Source: Streptomyces djakartensis (GTDB taxonomy: Bacteria > Actinomycetota > Actinomycetes > Streptomycetales > Streptomycetaceae). Taken from it: a stretch of 64,000 bases of DNA. Under the pieces are notes generated by a model. That model was not told where the DNA came from and made no database searches. It saw nothing but the letters and a program-made list of their open reading frames with translations. The stretch is taken from the NCBI RefSeq assembly GCF_014651075.1, contig NZ_BMWE01000001.1, forward strand, positions 186,001-250,000. Reading direction: 5' to 3'. A program made the translations under genes and the position numbers. Shown in pieces: positions 1-8,792 of this stretch. Every line of letters begins with the position of its first letter. The first letter of the stretch is position 1.

Positions 1-1302
1 TACCGGCAGATGCGGAGCGGGAACGCCCGGACCGGACACCGCCGAAGACCCCGCCACGCCGCCCTCACCGGGCCCCGGCGGGCGCGAGGCCGGGGTACCG
101 GGGCCGGGATTGGGTGAGGGCGGTGGCGGCGCGATGGCGGGGATGCCTTCGAGGGGGATGTGCGTGGGCTCGGGGCGAGGCGAGGGCAGGGCGGCGAGGA
201 CGTCGTCCGGCCGTGCTTCCCCCGTGCCGCCGTCGGGCGCCGGCAGCGTCACGGTTCCCGCGAGTGCCTGCGCGGCCCGGGTGCGTCGGCCGGGCGCCAC
301 CGTCCGCACGGTCCCGTCGGCGGACCCGGCGGCGGGCTCCGGCAGGAGGCTCTCCGCCCGCGCCGGGCCGGATTCCCGCCCGGCGCCCGCCGTCCCGTGG
401 TCGTCCGCGCACACCGCCTCCGCCGTCTCCAGGTCGAAGCCGCCGGCCAGGACCGACAGCCGGGCCCACACCAGCCGCTCGGGCCCGGTGCACAGGTCGT
501 GGCTCCAGGCGACGGCCCCCCGCAGGGTCTGGTGGCGGGGCTGGGCCGCGGGGCTGCCGGTGGTGAGGAAGCGGTAACGGTCGTCGAGGCGGTCCAGCAG
601 CTGGTCCACGTCGAGCACGCGCATGCGGACCGCGGCGAGTTCGATGGCGAGGGGCAGACCGTCCAGGCGGCGGCACAGGCGGGCCACGGACGCGAGGTTG
701 CCGGGCGTGAGACGGAAGCCGGGGACGACCGCGGCGGCCCGGTCGGCGAAGAGCGTCAGGGCCGGATAGCCCTCGGCGGCGGACGGGTCGTCGTCCGGGT
801 CGGGCACCGGCAGCGGCCGTACCTCCAGCAGGTGCTCCTCCGTGAGGCCGAGCCGGTGCCGGCTGGTGGCGAGGACACGGACCCCCTCGGTGCCGTGCAG
901 CAGTGCCGCGGCCAGCCGCGCGCAGGCACCCGCCAGGTGCTCGCAGTTGTCGACGACCAGCAGCAGCCGCCGCTCCCGTACCTGCTCGACGAGGGCGTCC
1001 AGCGGCGGCTGGGCGGAGTGGTCGTGAAGTCCCAGCGCGTCGGCGGCGGCGAGGGGGACGAGCGCCGGGTCGTACAGCCCGGAGAGATGCACGAAGCGCA
1101 CGCCGTCCGGGAACGCCCGCTGCACACGGGCCGCGATGCGCGCGGCGAGCCGGGTCTTGCCGACGCCGCCCGGCCCGGTCAGTGTCACCAGCCGTGCCCG
1201 GGCCAGCAGTTCGCGGCCCTCGGTCAGTTCGCCACGCCGGTCGACGAAGCTGGTCGTCTCGACCGGCAGCTGGTTGTCCCGTCGTGGCGCTGATCCGCCC
1301 AT
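1..1302 (-). CDS. NB-ARC-type predicted ATPase / regulator, 3' part outside window
   Basis: The reading frame starts at the ATG at 1302 and stays open to base 1, so only the first 434 residues are visible. Residues 43-50 form a canonical P-loop (GPGGVGKT), followed by a Walker B stretch ending in VVDN and a GLPLAIELA motif, the signature of the NB-ARC/COG3903 ATPases that usually carry TPRs and sometimes a LuxR helix-turn-helix downstream. After about residue 290 the visible protein becomes long, Pro/Gly/Ala-rich and probably disordered, which is unusual in the middle of such an ATPase. Function is inferred to be signal-dependent regulation; the target is unknown. The stretch between it and the carboxypeptidase (1303-1572) is a divergent promoter region. 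Confidence 0.8.
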   Translation of the reverse strand, partial: MGGSAPRRDNQLPVETTSFVDRRGELTEGRELLARARLVTLTGPGGVGKTRLAARIAARVQRAFPDGVRFVHLSGLYDPALVPLAAADALGLHDHSAQPPLDALVEQVRERRLLLVVDNCEHLAGACARLAAALLHGTEGVRVLATSRHRLGLTEEHLLEVRPLPVPDPDDDPSAAEGYPALTLFADRAAAVVPGFRLTPGNLASVARLCRRLDGLPLAIELAAVRMRVLDVDQLLDRLDDRYRFLTTGSPAAQPRHQTLRGAVAWSHDLCTGPERLVWARLSVLAGGFDLETAEAVCADDHGTAGAGRESGPARAESLLPEPAAGSADGTVRTVAPGRRTRAAQALAGTVTLPAPDGGTGEARPDDVLAALPSPRPEPTHIPLEGIPAIAPPPPSPNPGPGTPASRPPGPGEGGVAGSSAVSGPGVPAPHLPV

Positions 1303-1572
1303 GATCAGCCAGTCCTCTGGGGGTGTGGTCCAAGGAGCCGGATACCCGGCTCCCTTTGTGCGGGCTCCCACTCTGTCCCTGTGCGTACACATATGCACGC
1401 GCGCGTCACACCCGCGGGTGTACTTCGCCGAGGACACGTCGGCCACAGCGCCGCATGCGTACACTGCACGGCCACTTTCAGCCTTGACCTGCTCATGCCA
1501 TAAGCAGAACGATATGCGCCACCCGCACACGCACGTCGCACGGAACAACCCCACCTCCCACAAGGAGATTTC

Positions 1573-2919
1573 ATGCGACTTCGCTCAAGAGGCCCCGGTG
1601 CCGGCAGACGCACCGCGGCTCTCGCCGCCCTCCTCGCACTCGCCCTCGCGGCTCCCCTGTCCGCGACGACGCCGGACGCCACCGCCGACAGCGCCCCCAA
1701 GGCGGCCCCGACGGCCGACGACATCCGGCAGTACGAGATCCACCTGCACTCGACGGCCAAGGACCGCACGGCACTGCAGCGCACGGGTGTGACCGTCGAC
1801 GAGGTGCACGGCCACGGGGTCGTCGTCTCCGGCCGCGCGGACCAGATCAGGAAGCTGCGCGCGCTGGGCTACGAGGTCACCCCGCTCGGCTCCGTGCCCG
1901 ACCGCTCCGCCGGCGAGGGCGACGTCCGGCTCTTCGACTTCCCGTCCGCCGACTCGCGCTACCACAACTACGCGGAGATGACAGCCGAGATCAACGCGAT
2001 CGTCTCGGCGAATCCGTCGATCGCGAGCCGGCGCGTGATCGGCAAGTCGTACCAGGGCCGGGACATCGTCGCGGTCAAGATCAGCGACAACGTGGGCAGC
2101 GACGAGTCCGAGCCGGAGGTGCTGTTCACGCACCACCAGCACGCCCGTGAGCACCTGACCGTCGAGATGGCGCTCTACCTGATGCGCGAGCTGACCTCCG
2201 GCTACGGCTCCGACTCGCGCGTCACCGGCATGGTGAACAACCGTGAGATCTGGATCGTGCCGGACATCAACCCGGACGGCGGCGAGTACGACATCGCCAC
2301 CGGGTCGTACCGGTCATGGCGCAAGAACCGGCAGCCCAACTCCGGCTCCTCCTACGTCGGTACGGACCTGAACCGCAACTGGAACTATCGCTGGGGCTGC
2401 TGCGGCGGTTCCTCGGGCTCGGCGTCCTCCGACACCTACCGCGGCAGTGCGGCGGAGTCCGCGCCCGAGGTGAAGGTCGTCGCCGACTTCGTGCGCAGCC
2501 GGGTCGTCGGCGGCAAGCAGCAGATCAGGGCGGCCATCGACTTCCACACGTACAGCGAGCTGGTGCTGTGGCCGTTCGGCTACACGTACTCCGACACGAC
2601 GACCGGGATGACCGCGGACGACCACGCGGCGTTCAAGGCGGTCGGGCAGAAGATGGCCGCGAGCAACGGCTACACCGCCGAGCAGTCCAGCGACCTGTAC
2701 ATCACGGACGGGTCGATCGACGACTACCTCTGGGGCGCGCACAAGATCTTCGGGTACACCTTCGAGATGTACCCGAGTTCCGGCGGTGGCGGGTTCTACC
2801 CGCCCGACGAGGTGATCGAGCGGGAGACCTCCCGTAACCGGGACGCGGTGCTGCAGTTGCTGGAGAACGCGGACTGTATGTACCGGTCGATCGGGAAGGA
2901 GAGCCAGTACTGCGGCTAG
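1573..2919 (+). CDS. Secreted M14 zinc carboxypeptidase
   Basis: A 448-residue exported metallocarboxypeptidase that should remove C-terminal residues from peptides outside the cell. Residues 1-31 are a signal peptide (Arg-rich n-region, Ala/Leu core). Residues about 40-115 look like a propeptide. The M14 domain follows, with zinc ligands H190 and E193 (HxxE in HAREH), the third ligand H325 (DFHTYSE), the substrate-binding LNRNW at 266-270 and the catalytic glutamate E398 in TFEMYP. The start is supported by an AAGGAG site ending about 7 bases before the ATG. It converges with and overlaps the next minus-strand gene by 4 bases, so no separate terminator exists between them. Family assignment is secure; substrate preference is not readable. 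Confidence 0.95.
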   Translation: MRLRSRGPGAGRRTAALAALLALALAAPLSATTPDATADSAPKAAPTADDIRQYEIHLHSTAKDRTALQRTGVTVDEVHGHGVVVSGRADQIRKLRALGYEVTPLGSVPDRSAGEGDVRLFDFPSADSRYHNYAEMTAEINAIVSANPSIASRRVIGKSYQGRDIVAVKISDNVGSDESEPEVLFTHHQHAREHLTVEMALYLMRELTSGYGSDSRVTGMVNNREIWIVPDINPDGGEYDIATGSYRSWRKNRQPNSGSSYVGTDLNRNWNYRWGCCGGSSGSASSDTYRGSAAESAPEVKVVADFVRSRVVGGKQQIRAAIDFHTYSELVLWPFGYTYSDTTTGMTADDHAAFKAVGQKMAASNGYTAEQSSDLYITDGSIDDYLWGAHKIFGYTFEMYPSSGGGGFYPPDEVIERETSRNRDAVLQLLENADCMYRSIGKESQYCG

Positions 2920-3428
2920 TCGGCGTCTTCCTCGAAGTAGGCGTCCAGTACCGCGTCCAACTCGCTGTCCCACCGCGCGAAGTGACTTCTGGCCGGTGCC
3001 TCGATCTCGATCGGGTACCAGCGCCGGTCAGGAGTGTGGACGGTGACGGTGTAGCGCTTGCCGAAGCGGGCGGTCTCGGTCTCGACCGCCCCGATCTCGT
3101 CCCAGCGGAACTCGCACTCCTGGTCGTCCAGGGACAGTCGTACGCCCCTGTGGTCGGCGACCATCCTCGCGCGGCGGTCGGACGCCTCGAAGACGGGGCC
3201 GTCCACCGGGGTGTCCTCCTCCGGCCCGGAGGAGGACGCCTCCGCCGTCTCCTGCGCCGTCTCCTGCGGCTCGGGGGCGGCTTCCTCGGCCTCGGTGACC
3301 TCAGGCTCCTCCTCCGGCCCCTCGTCCTGCGCCCGTCCGGACGCGGGTGACGTGAGCCCGGGGATGAAGGCCGGGTCGAATCCGGCGCCCTCCAGGGGCT
3401 GGCTGCTCGAACCTATGCGCTGCTCCAC
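2916..3428 (-). CDS. Conserved hypothetical acidic protein
   Basis: A 170-residue protein I do not recognise. The first half (about 20-85) is Glu/Pro/Ala-rich and probably disordered. The second half (about 85-165) is a compact domain rich in alternating hydrophobic and charged residues, with several Trp/Phe ([16 protein letters not shown]), compatible with a small PH-like beta-rich fold. There is no signal peptide or membrane segment. The start is a GTG at 3428 with only a weak ribosome-binding site. The gene overlaps the tail of the carboxypeptidase gene on the other strand. Coding is supported by Streptomyces-like codon use and a clear ordered C-terminal domain. Confidence 0.75.
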   Translation of the reverse strand: MEQRIGSSSQPLEGAGFDPAFIPGLTSPASGRAQDEGPEEEPEVTEAEEAAPEPQETAQETAEASSSGPEEDTPVDGPVFEASDRRARMVADHRGVRLSLDDQECEFRWDEIGAVETETARFGKRYTVTVHTPDRRWYPIEIEAPARSHFARWDSELDAVLDAYFEEDAD

Positions 3429-3549
3429 AGCCCAGCAGTATGGTCGACGAACCTGTGCCGTACACAGCCAGCCCCTGCATCGTTACCTGACGCCTACACG
3501 ATGACGCCCGTACGACGACGCCTGCACAACGGCGCCCGCACAACGGCGC

Positions 3550-5028
3550 CTACACGAACAGACTGAGCACAGCCGCCACCGCGAACCCCGCCACCAACAG
3601 CACACTCTCCAGCACCGTCCAGGTCTTGAGCGTGTCCCGCTCGCTGATGCCGAAGTACTTGGCGACCATCCAGAAGCCGCCGTCGTTGACGTGTGAGGCG
3701 AATATGGAGCCCGCCGAGATGGCCATGATGACCAGCGCGACGAACGCCTGTGAGTGGTCGCCCTCCGACAGCAACGGCGCCACGATGCCGGCCGTCGTCA
3801 CGATCGCCACCGTCGCCGAGCCCTGGGCGACCCGCAGGACCACGGAGATCAGGTAGGCGAGGACGATCACCGGGAGGCCCACGCCGTTGAACGTGTCCGA
3901 GAGGGCCTGGGCGACGCCGCTGCCCTTGAGGACCGCCCCGAAGACACCGCCCGCGCCGACCACCAGCAGGATGTTGCCGACCGGCTTCAGGGACGCCGTC
4001 GACACCGTCTCCAGGGACTTGCGGGACCAGCCGCGCCGGATGCCGAGCAGGTAGTACGCGCAGAACAGCGCGATGGTGAGGGCCACGAAGGGGTTGCCGA
4101 AGAACTCGACCACCGAGCGGAGGGTGGACGGGGCGAGGGCGATCGAGGAGAAGGTCGCGGCGAGGATGAGGACCAGCGGTGTGCCGATGATGCCGAGGAC
4201 CGTGCCGAGGGGCAGCGGGTGCTCGCTCGGCGCCACCCCGGCGGCCCGCTGCTCGTCGACGACGGCCTGCTTGGCCTCCTCCGCCGCCTCGACCATGTCC
4301 TGCGGCACGGCGACGAAGATGCGGCGGCCGATCCACGCCGAGTACGCCCACGCCGCCACCACGGCCGGCAGACCGCAGACGACGCCCATGAGGATGACCC
4401 AGCCGAGGTCCACGTGGAGGAGACCGGCGGCGGCGACCGGGCCGGGGTGCGGCGGCAGGAAGGCGTGCGTGACGGACAGACCGGCCAGCAGGGGCAGGCA
4501 GTAGAGCAGGATCGACTTGCCGGAGCGCTTGGCGGCGGCGTAGACGATCGGGGCCAGGACGAAGATGCCGACGTCGAAGAAGACCGGGATACCGAAGATC
4601 AGGCCGGTCAGGCCCATGGCGAGCGGGGCGCGCCGCTCGCCGAACATGCCGAGCAGGCGGCGGGCCAGCACCTCGGCGCCGCCGCTGACTTCGAGGATCG
4701 CGCCGAGCATGGTGCCCAGGCCGATGATGATGGCGACATGGCCGAGGATGCCGCCCATGCCGGACTCGATGGTGGAGACGGCGTCCGACTTCTGGACCGT
4801 GCCGAAGAGTTCGGTGACCGACAGGCCGGCCGCGAGGCCGACGGCTATGGAGACCGCGAGCAGCGCGACGAACGGCTGCAGTCTCACCCTGATGATGAGG
4901 AAGAGCAGGAGCGCGATACCGAGCGCTGCGGTGAGCAGGAGTCCGGCCGTGCCGTCCACGAGGAGGAGCAGGCCTCCCGTGTGGGGTGGGGTCTCGGCGG
5001 GGGCGGACACGGCGAGCGAATGGGACAT
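3550..5028 (-). CDS. GntP-family gluconate:H+ symporter
   Basis: A 492-residue inner-membrane permease of the GntP family (gluconate and related sugar-acid proton symporters). About 12 hydrophobic helices run from residue 20 to the C-terminus, with the family-typical segments GIPVFFDVGIF and HAFLPPHPGP clearly visible. The frame extends 27 codons further upstream, but the ATG at 5028 is preceded by GAGGAC at good spacing and begins a sensible N-terminus. It is the last gene of a run of four minus-strand genes (kinase, IclR, RidA, permease); the 105-base gap after RidA is the only real spacing in that run. Context suggests it imports the substrate of the divergent catabolic cluster, possibly an amino-aldonic acid rather than gluconate itself; that is inference. 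Confidence 0.92.
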   Translation of the reverse strand: MSHSLAVSAPAETPPHTGGLLLLVDGTAGLLLTAALGIALLLFLIIRVRLQPFVALLAVSIAVGLAAGLSVTELFGTVQKSDAVSTIESGMGGILGHVAIIIGLGTMLGAILEVSGGAEVLARRLLGMFGERRAPLAMGLTGLIFGIPVFFDVGIFVLAPIVYAAAKRSGKSILLYCLPLLAGLSVTHAFLPPHPGPVAAAGLLHVDLGWVILMGVVCGLPAVVAAWAYSAWIGRRIFVAVPQDMVEAAEEAKQAVVDEQRAAGVAPSEHPLPLGTVLGIIGTPLVLILAATFSSIALAPSTLRSVVEFFGNPFVALTIALFCAYYLLGIRRGWSRKSLETVSTASLKPVGNILLVVGAGGVFGAVLKGSGVAQALSDTFNGVGLPVIVLAYLISVVLRVAQGSATVAIVTTAGIVAPLLSEGDHSQAFVALVIMAISAGSIFASHVNDGGFWMVAKYFGISERDTLKTWTVLESVLLVAGFAVAAVLSLFV

Positions 5029-5133
5029 TCGGGGGTCCTCTACGTAAATGCATACAGCTTCTGGGTAGGGGGGAGCGCGGCGCGGCGCATCGAGGGCGCC
5101 GCACCTCACGGACGTGCGGGGGTTGAGGGGGTG

Positions 5134-5544
5134 TCAGCCGAGGACGGCGAGCGCGTCGATCTCGATGAGGAGACCCGCGGGAAGGCCGACGTAGACCGTG
5201 GTGCGCGCGGCGGGCGGCTGGGTCAGGTCCTGCTCCCCGAAGTACGCGTCGTAGATCCCGTTGAACTCGGCGAAGTGGGCCACGTCCGTCAGATAGACGC
5301 GGATCATCATCACGTCGTCCCAGCCGGCGCCGCCCTCCTCGAGGATGGCCTTGACGTTGGCCAGGGTCTGGAGGGTCTGCTCGCGCAGGCCCGGCCCGGC
5401 GGGCGTGGGCGGCTTGCCCTCCTCGGCGGGCAGGAAGCCGACCTGGCCGGCGACCTGGAGGATGTTGCCCTTCTTCACACCGTGCGAGAACCTCGCCGGC
5501 GGGGTGGTGTGGGTCCTGGGGGTGAGTGCGGTCTTGTCCGTCAT
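5134..5544 (-). CDS. RidA/YjgF family imine/enamine deaminase
   Basis: A 136-residue protein of the RidA superfamily, which hydrolyses reactive enamine/imine intermediates released by PLP-dependent dehydratases. The conserved carboxylate-binding Arg is in the PPARTTVYV segment near residue 113 and the conserved Glu is in LIEIDALA near the C-terminus. Its ATG overlaps the stop of the IclR gene (ATGA), so the two are translationally coupled. Pairing with a fold-III PLP ammonia-lyase on the opposite strand fits the known job of RidA: finishing the hydrolysis of the 2-amino-acrylate-like product. Which enamine it meets here is inferred. Confidence 0.93.
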   Translation of the reverse strand: MTDKTALTPRTHTTPPARFSHGVKKGNILQVAGQVGFLPAEEGKPPTPAGPGLREQTLQTLANVKAILEEGGAGWDDVMMIRVYLTDVAHFAEFNGIYDAYFGEQDLTQPPAARTTVYVGLPAGLLIEIDALAVLG

Positions 5545-6302
5545 ACGGTGCCCTTCGATGGTGTTCTGCCGGAGTACTCCCCGCTGATGGCGTCCGCCGT
5601 GCGGCGCACCAGCGGCAGGAGGGTGAGGAGTTCGTCGGCGGTGACGACGACGTTCGGCGCGGAGACCGACATCGCGGCGACGACCCGGCCGTCGGCGCCG
5701 CGGATGGGTGCGGCGACGCAGTTGATGGACTCCTCGTGGCCGCCGAGGTCGGTGGCCCAGCCCTGTTGGCGCACCTTCTCCAGCTCGCGCAGGAACGCGG
5801 TGGCGTCGGGTGTCGAACGGGCCGTGTAGGCGGGGTAGTCGAGCTTCTCCGCGACCGCCCGCCGTTCGTGCTCGGGCAGGTCGGCGAGGAGCAGCTTGGC
5901 GACGGCGGCGACGGTGATGGCGACGGGCTTGCCGATGCGGGAGTACATCCGCACGGGGTAGCGGCTGTCGACCTTGTCGATGTAGAGGACCTCGTTCTCC
6001 TCGTACACGGCGAGGTGCACGGTGTGGCCGCAGCTCTCGTTCAGGCGGACCAGGTGAGGGTGGGCGATCTCGCGGACGTCGAGGTTCTCCATCGCCTCCT
6101 GGGCGAGCGCGAAGAGCCGGGCGCCGAGGCGGTAGCGCTGGTCGGACTGGCGGTAGACCAGGCCGTGCTCGTGCAGGGTGCGCAGCAGGCGCAGCGCCGT
6201 TGACTTGTGCACGCCGAGGCGGTCGGCGACCTGCCCCAGGTCGGCGGGACCCTCGGCGAGCAGCGGAAGGATGCTGAGCGCGCGGTCGACGGTCTGGCTC
6301 AT
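5541..6302 (-). CDS. IclR-family transcriptional regulator
   Basis: A 253-residue IclR regulator. Residues about 3-60 form the winged helix-turn-helix (ADLGQVADRLGVHKSTALRLL) and residues 75-250 the effector-binding domain. The frame extends about 196 codons upstream, but that part is a shadow of the kinase gene. The ATG at 6302 overlaps the kinase stop as ATGA and starts exactly at the expected N-terminus (MSQTVDRALSIL). It is sandwiched between the sugar kinase and RidA with coupled overlaps on both sides, so it is an internal gene of the operon and very likely autoregulates it. The inverted repeat at 7466-7482 in the divergent promoter region is a plausible operator. Confidence 0.93.
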   Translation of the reverse strand: MSQTVDRALSILPLLAEGPADLGQVADRLGVHKSTALRLLRTLHEHGLVYRQSDQRYRLGARLFALAQEAMENLDVREIAHPHLVRLNESCGHTVHLAVYEENEVLYIDKVDSRYPVRMYSRIGKPVAITVAAVAKLLLADLPEHERRAVAEKLDYPAYTARSTPDATAFLRELEKVRQQGWATDLGGHEESINCVAAPIRGADGRVVAAMSVSAPNVVVTADELLTLLPLVRRTADAISGEYSGRTPSKGTV

Positions 6303-7369
6303 GGCGTACGTACCTCCTCGTCGGCCCGCTGGGTGTCCTCGGTCCAGCCCGGGCCGAGTCGCAGTCTCCCCCATGCGGTGTCGTCCAGGGCGACGAGCCG
6401 GTCGGCGTGCTGGCGCGCGGGCGGTGCGGCGAGGTCGCCGGGGACGGTGAGGGCGGCGGCGGCCATCAGGTGCCCGTGCCGCAGCCGGTCCCGTACGGGC
6501 AGTCCGCGCAGGGTGGCGGAGAGGAACCCGGCGGCGAAGGCGTCGCCGGCGCCGACGGCCGCGACGACGTCGACGCGCGGGGCGCGGACCAGTGTGGCGG
6601 TGCCGTCCGCGTCCTGAGCGCCGGCGGTGTCCCGGTCGAAGGCGACGGCGCCGCCCGGGCCCAGCTTGACGACGACGAGGCCGGGTTCGGGCAGCGCCTC
6701 CCGGATGGCGGACGCGCCGTGCAGTCCCCATGCGTCGAGGGCCTCGTCGGCCCCCACGAAGACGATGTCCGCGCGGCGGGCGAGGTCGAGCAGGACCCGC
6801 GGCCCGTCCGCGTCGGGCCACAGACCGGGCCGGTGGTTGACGTCGAAGGAGACGAGCGGCCTCTCGGGGCCCGGCTCGGTCAGTTCCCACAGCAGGTCGA
6901 GGCAGTCGCCGGACAGCGCCGCCGTGATCCCCGACAGGTGCAGGACGCGCCCGGCACGTACCGCCGCGAGGTCGACCGTGCGGACGGACATCGCCGAGGC
7001 GGCCGAGCCGGCCCGGTAGTACGCCACCTCGTGGGCCTGGTCGGCCCGGTCCCCCGCGGTGCGGAAGTAGATGCCGGTCGGACGCGCCGGATCACGCCGC
7101 ACGGACGTGACGTCGACGCCGTACGCGCCGATCTCCTGGAGGAGATGGTCACCGAAGCCGTCGGAGCCCACGGCGCTGACCCACCGCGCGGAATGTCCGG
7201 CGGCGGCCAGCCCGCACGCCACGTTGGACTCCGCGCCGCCGATCCCCCGGTGGAAGTCGGGAACGTCGGCGAGCCGGCCCGGCCTGGAGGGCAGGAACGT
7301 GACCATGGACTCGCCGAGCGCGACGACATCCACGACGTCGGTGGCGTCGCCGGGTCCGGTGGGGGTCAC
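6299..7369 (-). CDS. PfkB-family sugar kinase, probable 2-keto-3-deoxygluconate kinase
   Basis: A 356-residue ribokinase/PfkB-fold kinase. The N-terminal signature (LGESMVTFLPSRPG, then GGAESNVACGLA) resembles KDG kinases, and the C-terminal PfkB motif GAGDAFAAGF carries the catalytic Asp. The start is a GTG at 7369 behind GAGAGC. It is the first gene of the kinase-iclR-ridA-gntP run and overlaps iclR by 4 bases. Paired with a gluconate-type permease and an ammonia-lyase that could yield 2-keto-3-deoxygluconate from glucosaminate, phosphorylation of KDG to KDPG is the most economical role. A KDPG aldolase is not in the window. Other PfkB substrates (fructose, 2-keto-3-deoxygalactonate) cannot be excluded. 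Confidence 0.88.
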   Translation of the reverse strand: MTPTGPGDATDVVDVVALGESMVTFLPSRPGRLADVPDFHRGIGGAESNVACGLAAAGHSARWVSAVGSDGFGDHLLQEIGAYGVDVTSVRRDPARPTGIYFRTAGDRADQAHEVAYYRAGSAASAMSVRTVDLAAVRAGRVLHLSGITAALSGDCLDLLWELTEPGPERPLVSFDVNHRPGLWPDADGPRVLLDLARRADIVFVGADEALDAWGLHGASAIREALPEPGLVVVKLGPGGAVAFDRDTAGAQDADGTATLVRAPRVDVVAAVGAGDAFAAGFLSATLRGLPVRDRLRHGHLMAAAALTVPGDLAAPPARQHADRLVALDDTAWGRLRLGPGWTEDTQRADEEVRTP

Positions 7370-7411
7370 GATGCTCTCAGCTCCTCGTCGGGCCGGCCGG
7401 TGGCGGTTTCA

Positions 7412-7440
7412 TTGACCGGGGGTGGCCGAGATGTTAGACA
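7412..7440 (+). promoter_or_regulatory. Putative promoter for the ammonia-lyase/deacylase genes
   Basis: A -35 box TTGACC (7412-7417) is followed after exactly 17 bases by TAGACA (7435-7440), close to the Streptomyces housekeeping consensus. Transcription would start near 7447, leaving a leader of about 57 bases that contains the inverted repeat at 7466-7482. Activity is inferred from sequence only. Confidence 0.55.
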
Positions 7441-7465
7441 GCGTTGAGCGATATACGCAATGGAT

Positions 7466-7482
7466 GTTGCAGTAAGTGCAAC
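7466..7482. promoter_or_regulatory. Inverted repeat, candidate IclR operator
   Basis: A perfect 6-base inverted repeat, GTTGCA-5-TGCAAC, lies in the 134-base gap between the divergent kinase and ammonia-lyase genes. It sits downstream of the putative plus-strand promoter and upstream of a TATATC box for the minus strand (7455-7450), so one bound dimer could control both directions. The local IclR regulator is the obvious candidate. Confidence 0.5.
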
Positions 7483-7503
7483 GCCGCTGATCAGGGAGGT
7501 TCC

Positions 7504-8781
7504 ATGACAGCTGACTCCGCCGCCGAGCCCCTCGCCCGGCTCGCCGCCGAGCGCGTCGACCACCGCTTCAAGGGCCTCCCGCCGGACGCCGACGGACTGA
7601 CGGTCGGCGAGCTGGCCGCCCAGCGCCGGAACCTCTTCACCGGCGGCTTCACCACGCCCGTGCTCGCGCTGTCCGCCGAGCGCCTGGAGCACAACCTGAA
7701 GCTCATGGAGGTCTACGCGGACCGGCACGGCCTGGCCTTCGCTCCGCACGGCAAGACCTCCATGGCCCCGCAGCTGTTCCACCGGCAGATCGAGCACGGG
7801 GCGTGGGGCATCACCCTGGCGGTGCCGCACCAGGTGCGGGTGGCGCGGGCGTTCGGGATCCGGCGGGTGTTCCTCGCGAACGAGCTGGTCGACCCGGCGG
7901 CCCTGCGCTGGGTGGCCGCCGAGCTCGACTCCGACCCGGAGTTCCGCTTCGTCTGCTACGTCGACTCCGTGCGCGGGGTGGAGCTGATGGACGCGGCGCT
8001 GCGCGGCACCTCGCGCCCCGTGGACGTCGTCGTCGAACTCGCCGCCGGTGAGGGTGCCCGTACGGGTGTCCGTACGGAGGCGGAGTGCGCGGCGGTGGCG
8101 GACGCGGTGGCGGGCACCCGGACGCTGCGGCTGGCCGGCGTGGCGGGCTACGAGGGCGAGGTGCCGCGGGCCGACCCGGAGCGGGTGGCCGCGTGGCTGC
8201 GGCGGCTGGTCGCGCTCGCCGTCGACTTCGACAAGGCGGGGCGCTTCGACGGCCTGGACGAGATCGTCGTCAGCGCCGGAGGCAGCGCCTGGTTCGACGC
8301 GGTCGCGGACGTCTTCGCGGACATCCCGGAACTCTCCCTTCCGGTGCTGAGGTTGCTGCGCTCCGGGGCGTACGTCTCGCACGACGACGGCCACTACCGC
8401 AAGCTGACCCCGTTCAACCGGGTGCCCGAGGAGGGCGCTCTGGAGCCGGCGTTCCGCCTGTGGACGCAGGTGGTGTCCCGGCCGACGGCCGGGCAGGCCT
8501 TCGTCAACGCGGGCAAGCGGGACGCGGCCTACGACCTCGACCTGCCGTTCGCCCAGGTGGTCCGCCGGGACGGTGCCGAGCGCCCGGCCGACGGCGTGTC
8601 GGTGACGGCGCTGTCCGACCAGCACGCCTGGCTGCGCACCACGCCGGAGGCGGACCTGGAGGTCGGTGACTGGGTCGGCCTGGGCCTGTCCCACCCGTGC
8701 ACCTCGTTCGACAAGTGGCCGCTGATCCCGGTCGCGGAGGCGGACGGCGCGGTCGTCGACTACGTCCGTACCTACTTCTAG
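7504..8781 (+). CDS. Fold-type III PLP ammonia-lyase (D-serine dehydratase-like / D-glucosaminate dehydratase candidate)
   Basis: A 425-residue alanine-racemase-fold PLP enzyme of the DSD1/D-threonine aldolase group. The PLP lysine is K84 in APHGKTSMAP. The zinc pair typical of eukaryotic-type D-serine dehydratase is present as H397 and C399 in SHPCTSFDKW, so an elimination (ammonia-lyase) rather than aldol reaction is likely. The start ATG at 7504 has GGGAGG in front. It is followed after 11 bases by the deacylase gene. Known members act on D-serine, D-threonine and D-glucosaminate. The KDG-kinase, RidA and GntP neighbours favour D-glucosaminate to 2-keto-3-deoxygluconate plus ammonia, but a general D-amino-acid deaminase is a fair alternative. 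Confidence 0.88.
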   Translation: MTADSAAEPLARLAAERVDHRFKGLPPDADGLTVGELAAQRRNLFTGGFTTPVLALSAERLEHNLKLMEVYADRHGLAFAPHGKTSMAPQLFHRQIEHGAWGITLAVPHQVRVARAFGIRRVFLANELVDPAALRWVAAELDSDPEFRFVCYVDSVRGVELMDAALRGTSRPVDVVVELAAGEGARTGVRTEAECAAVADAVAGTRTLRLAGVAGYEGEVPRADPERVAAWLRRLVALAVDFDKAGRFDGLDEIVVSAGGSAWFDAVADVFADIPELSLPVLRLLRSGAYVSHDDGHYRKLTPFNRVPEEGALEPAFRLWTQVVSRPTAGQAFVNAGKRDAAYDLDLPFAQVVRRDGAERPADGVSVTALSDQHAWLRTTPEADLEVGDWVGLGLSHPCTSFDKWPLIPVAEADGAVVDYVRTYF

Positions 8782-8792
8782 GAGGACGCCGC

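Noticed and set aside
5541..6890. A longer IclR protein with a 196-residue N-terminal extension.
   Set aside because: The extension is an Arg/Pro-rich shadow of the kinase gene. The ATGA overlap at 6302 gives a normal IclR N-terminus.
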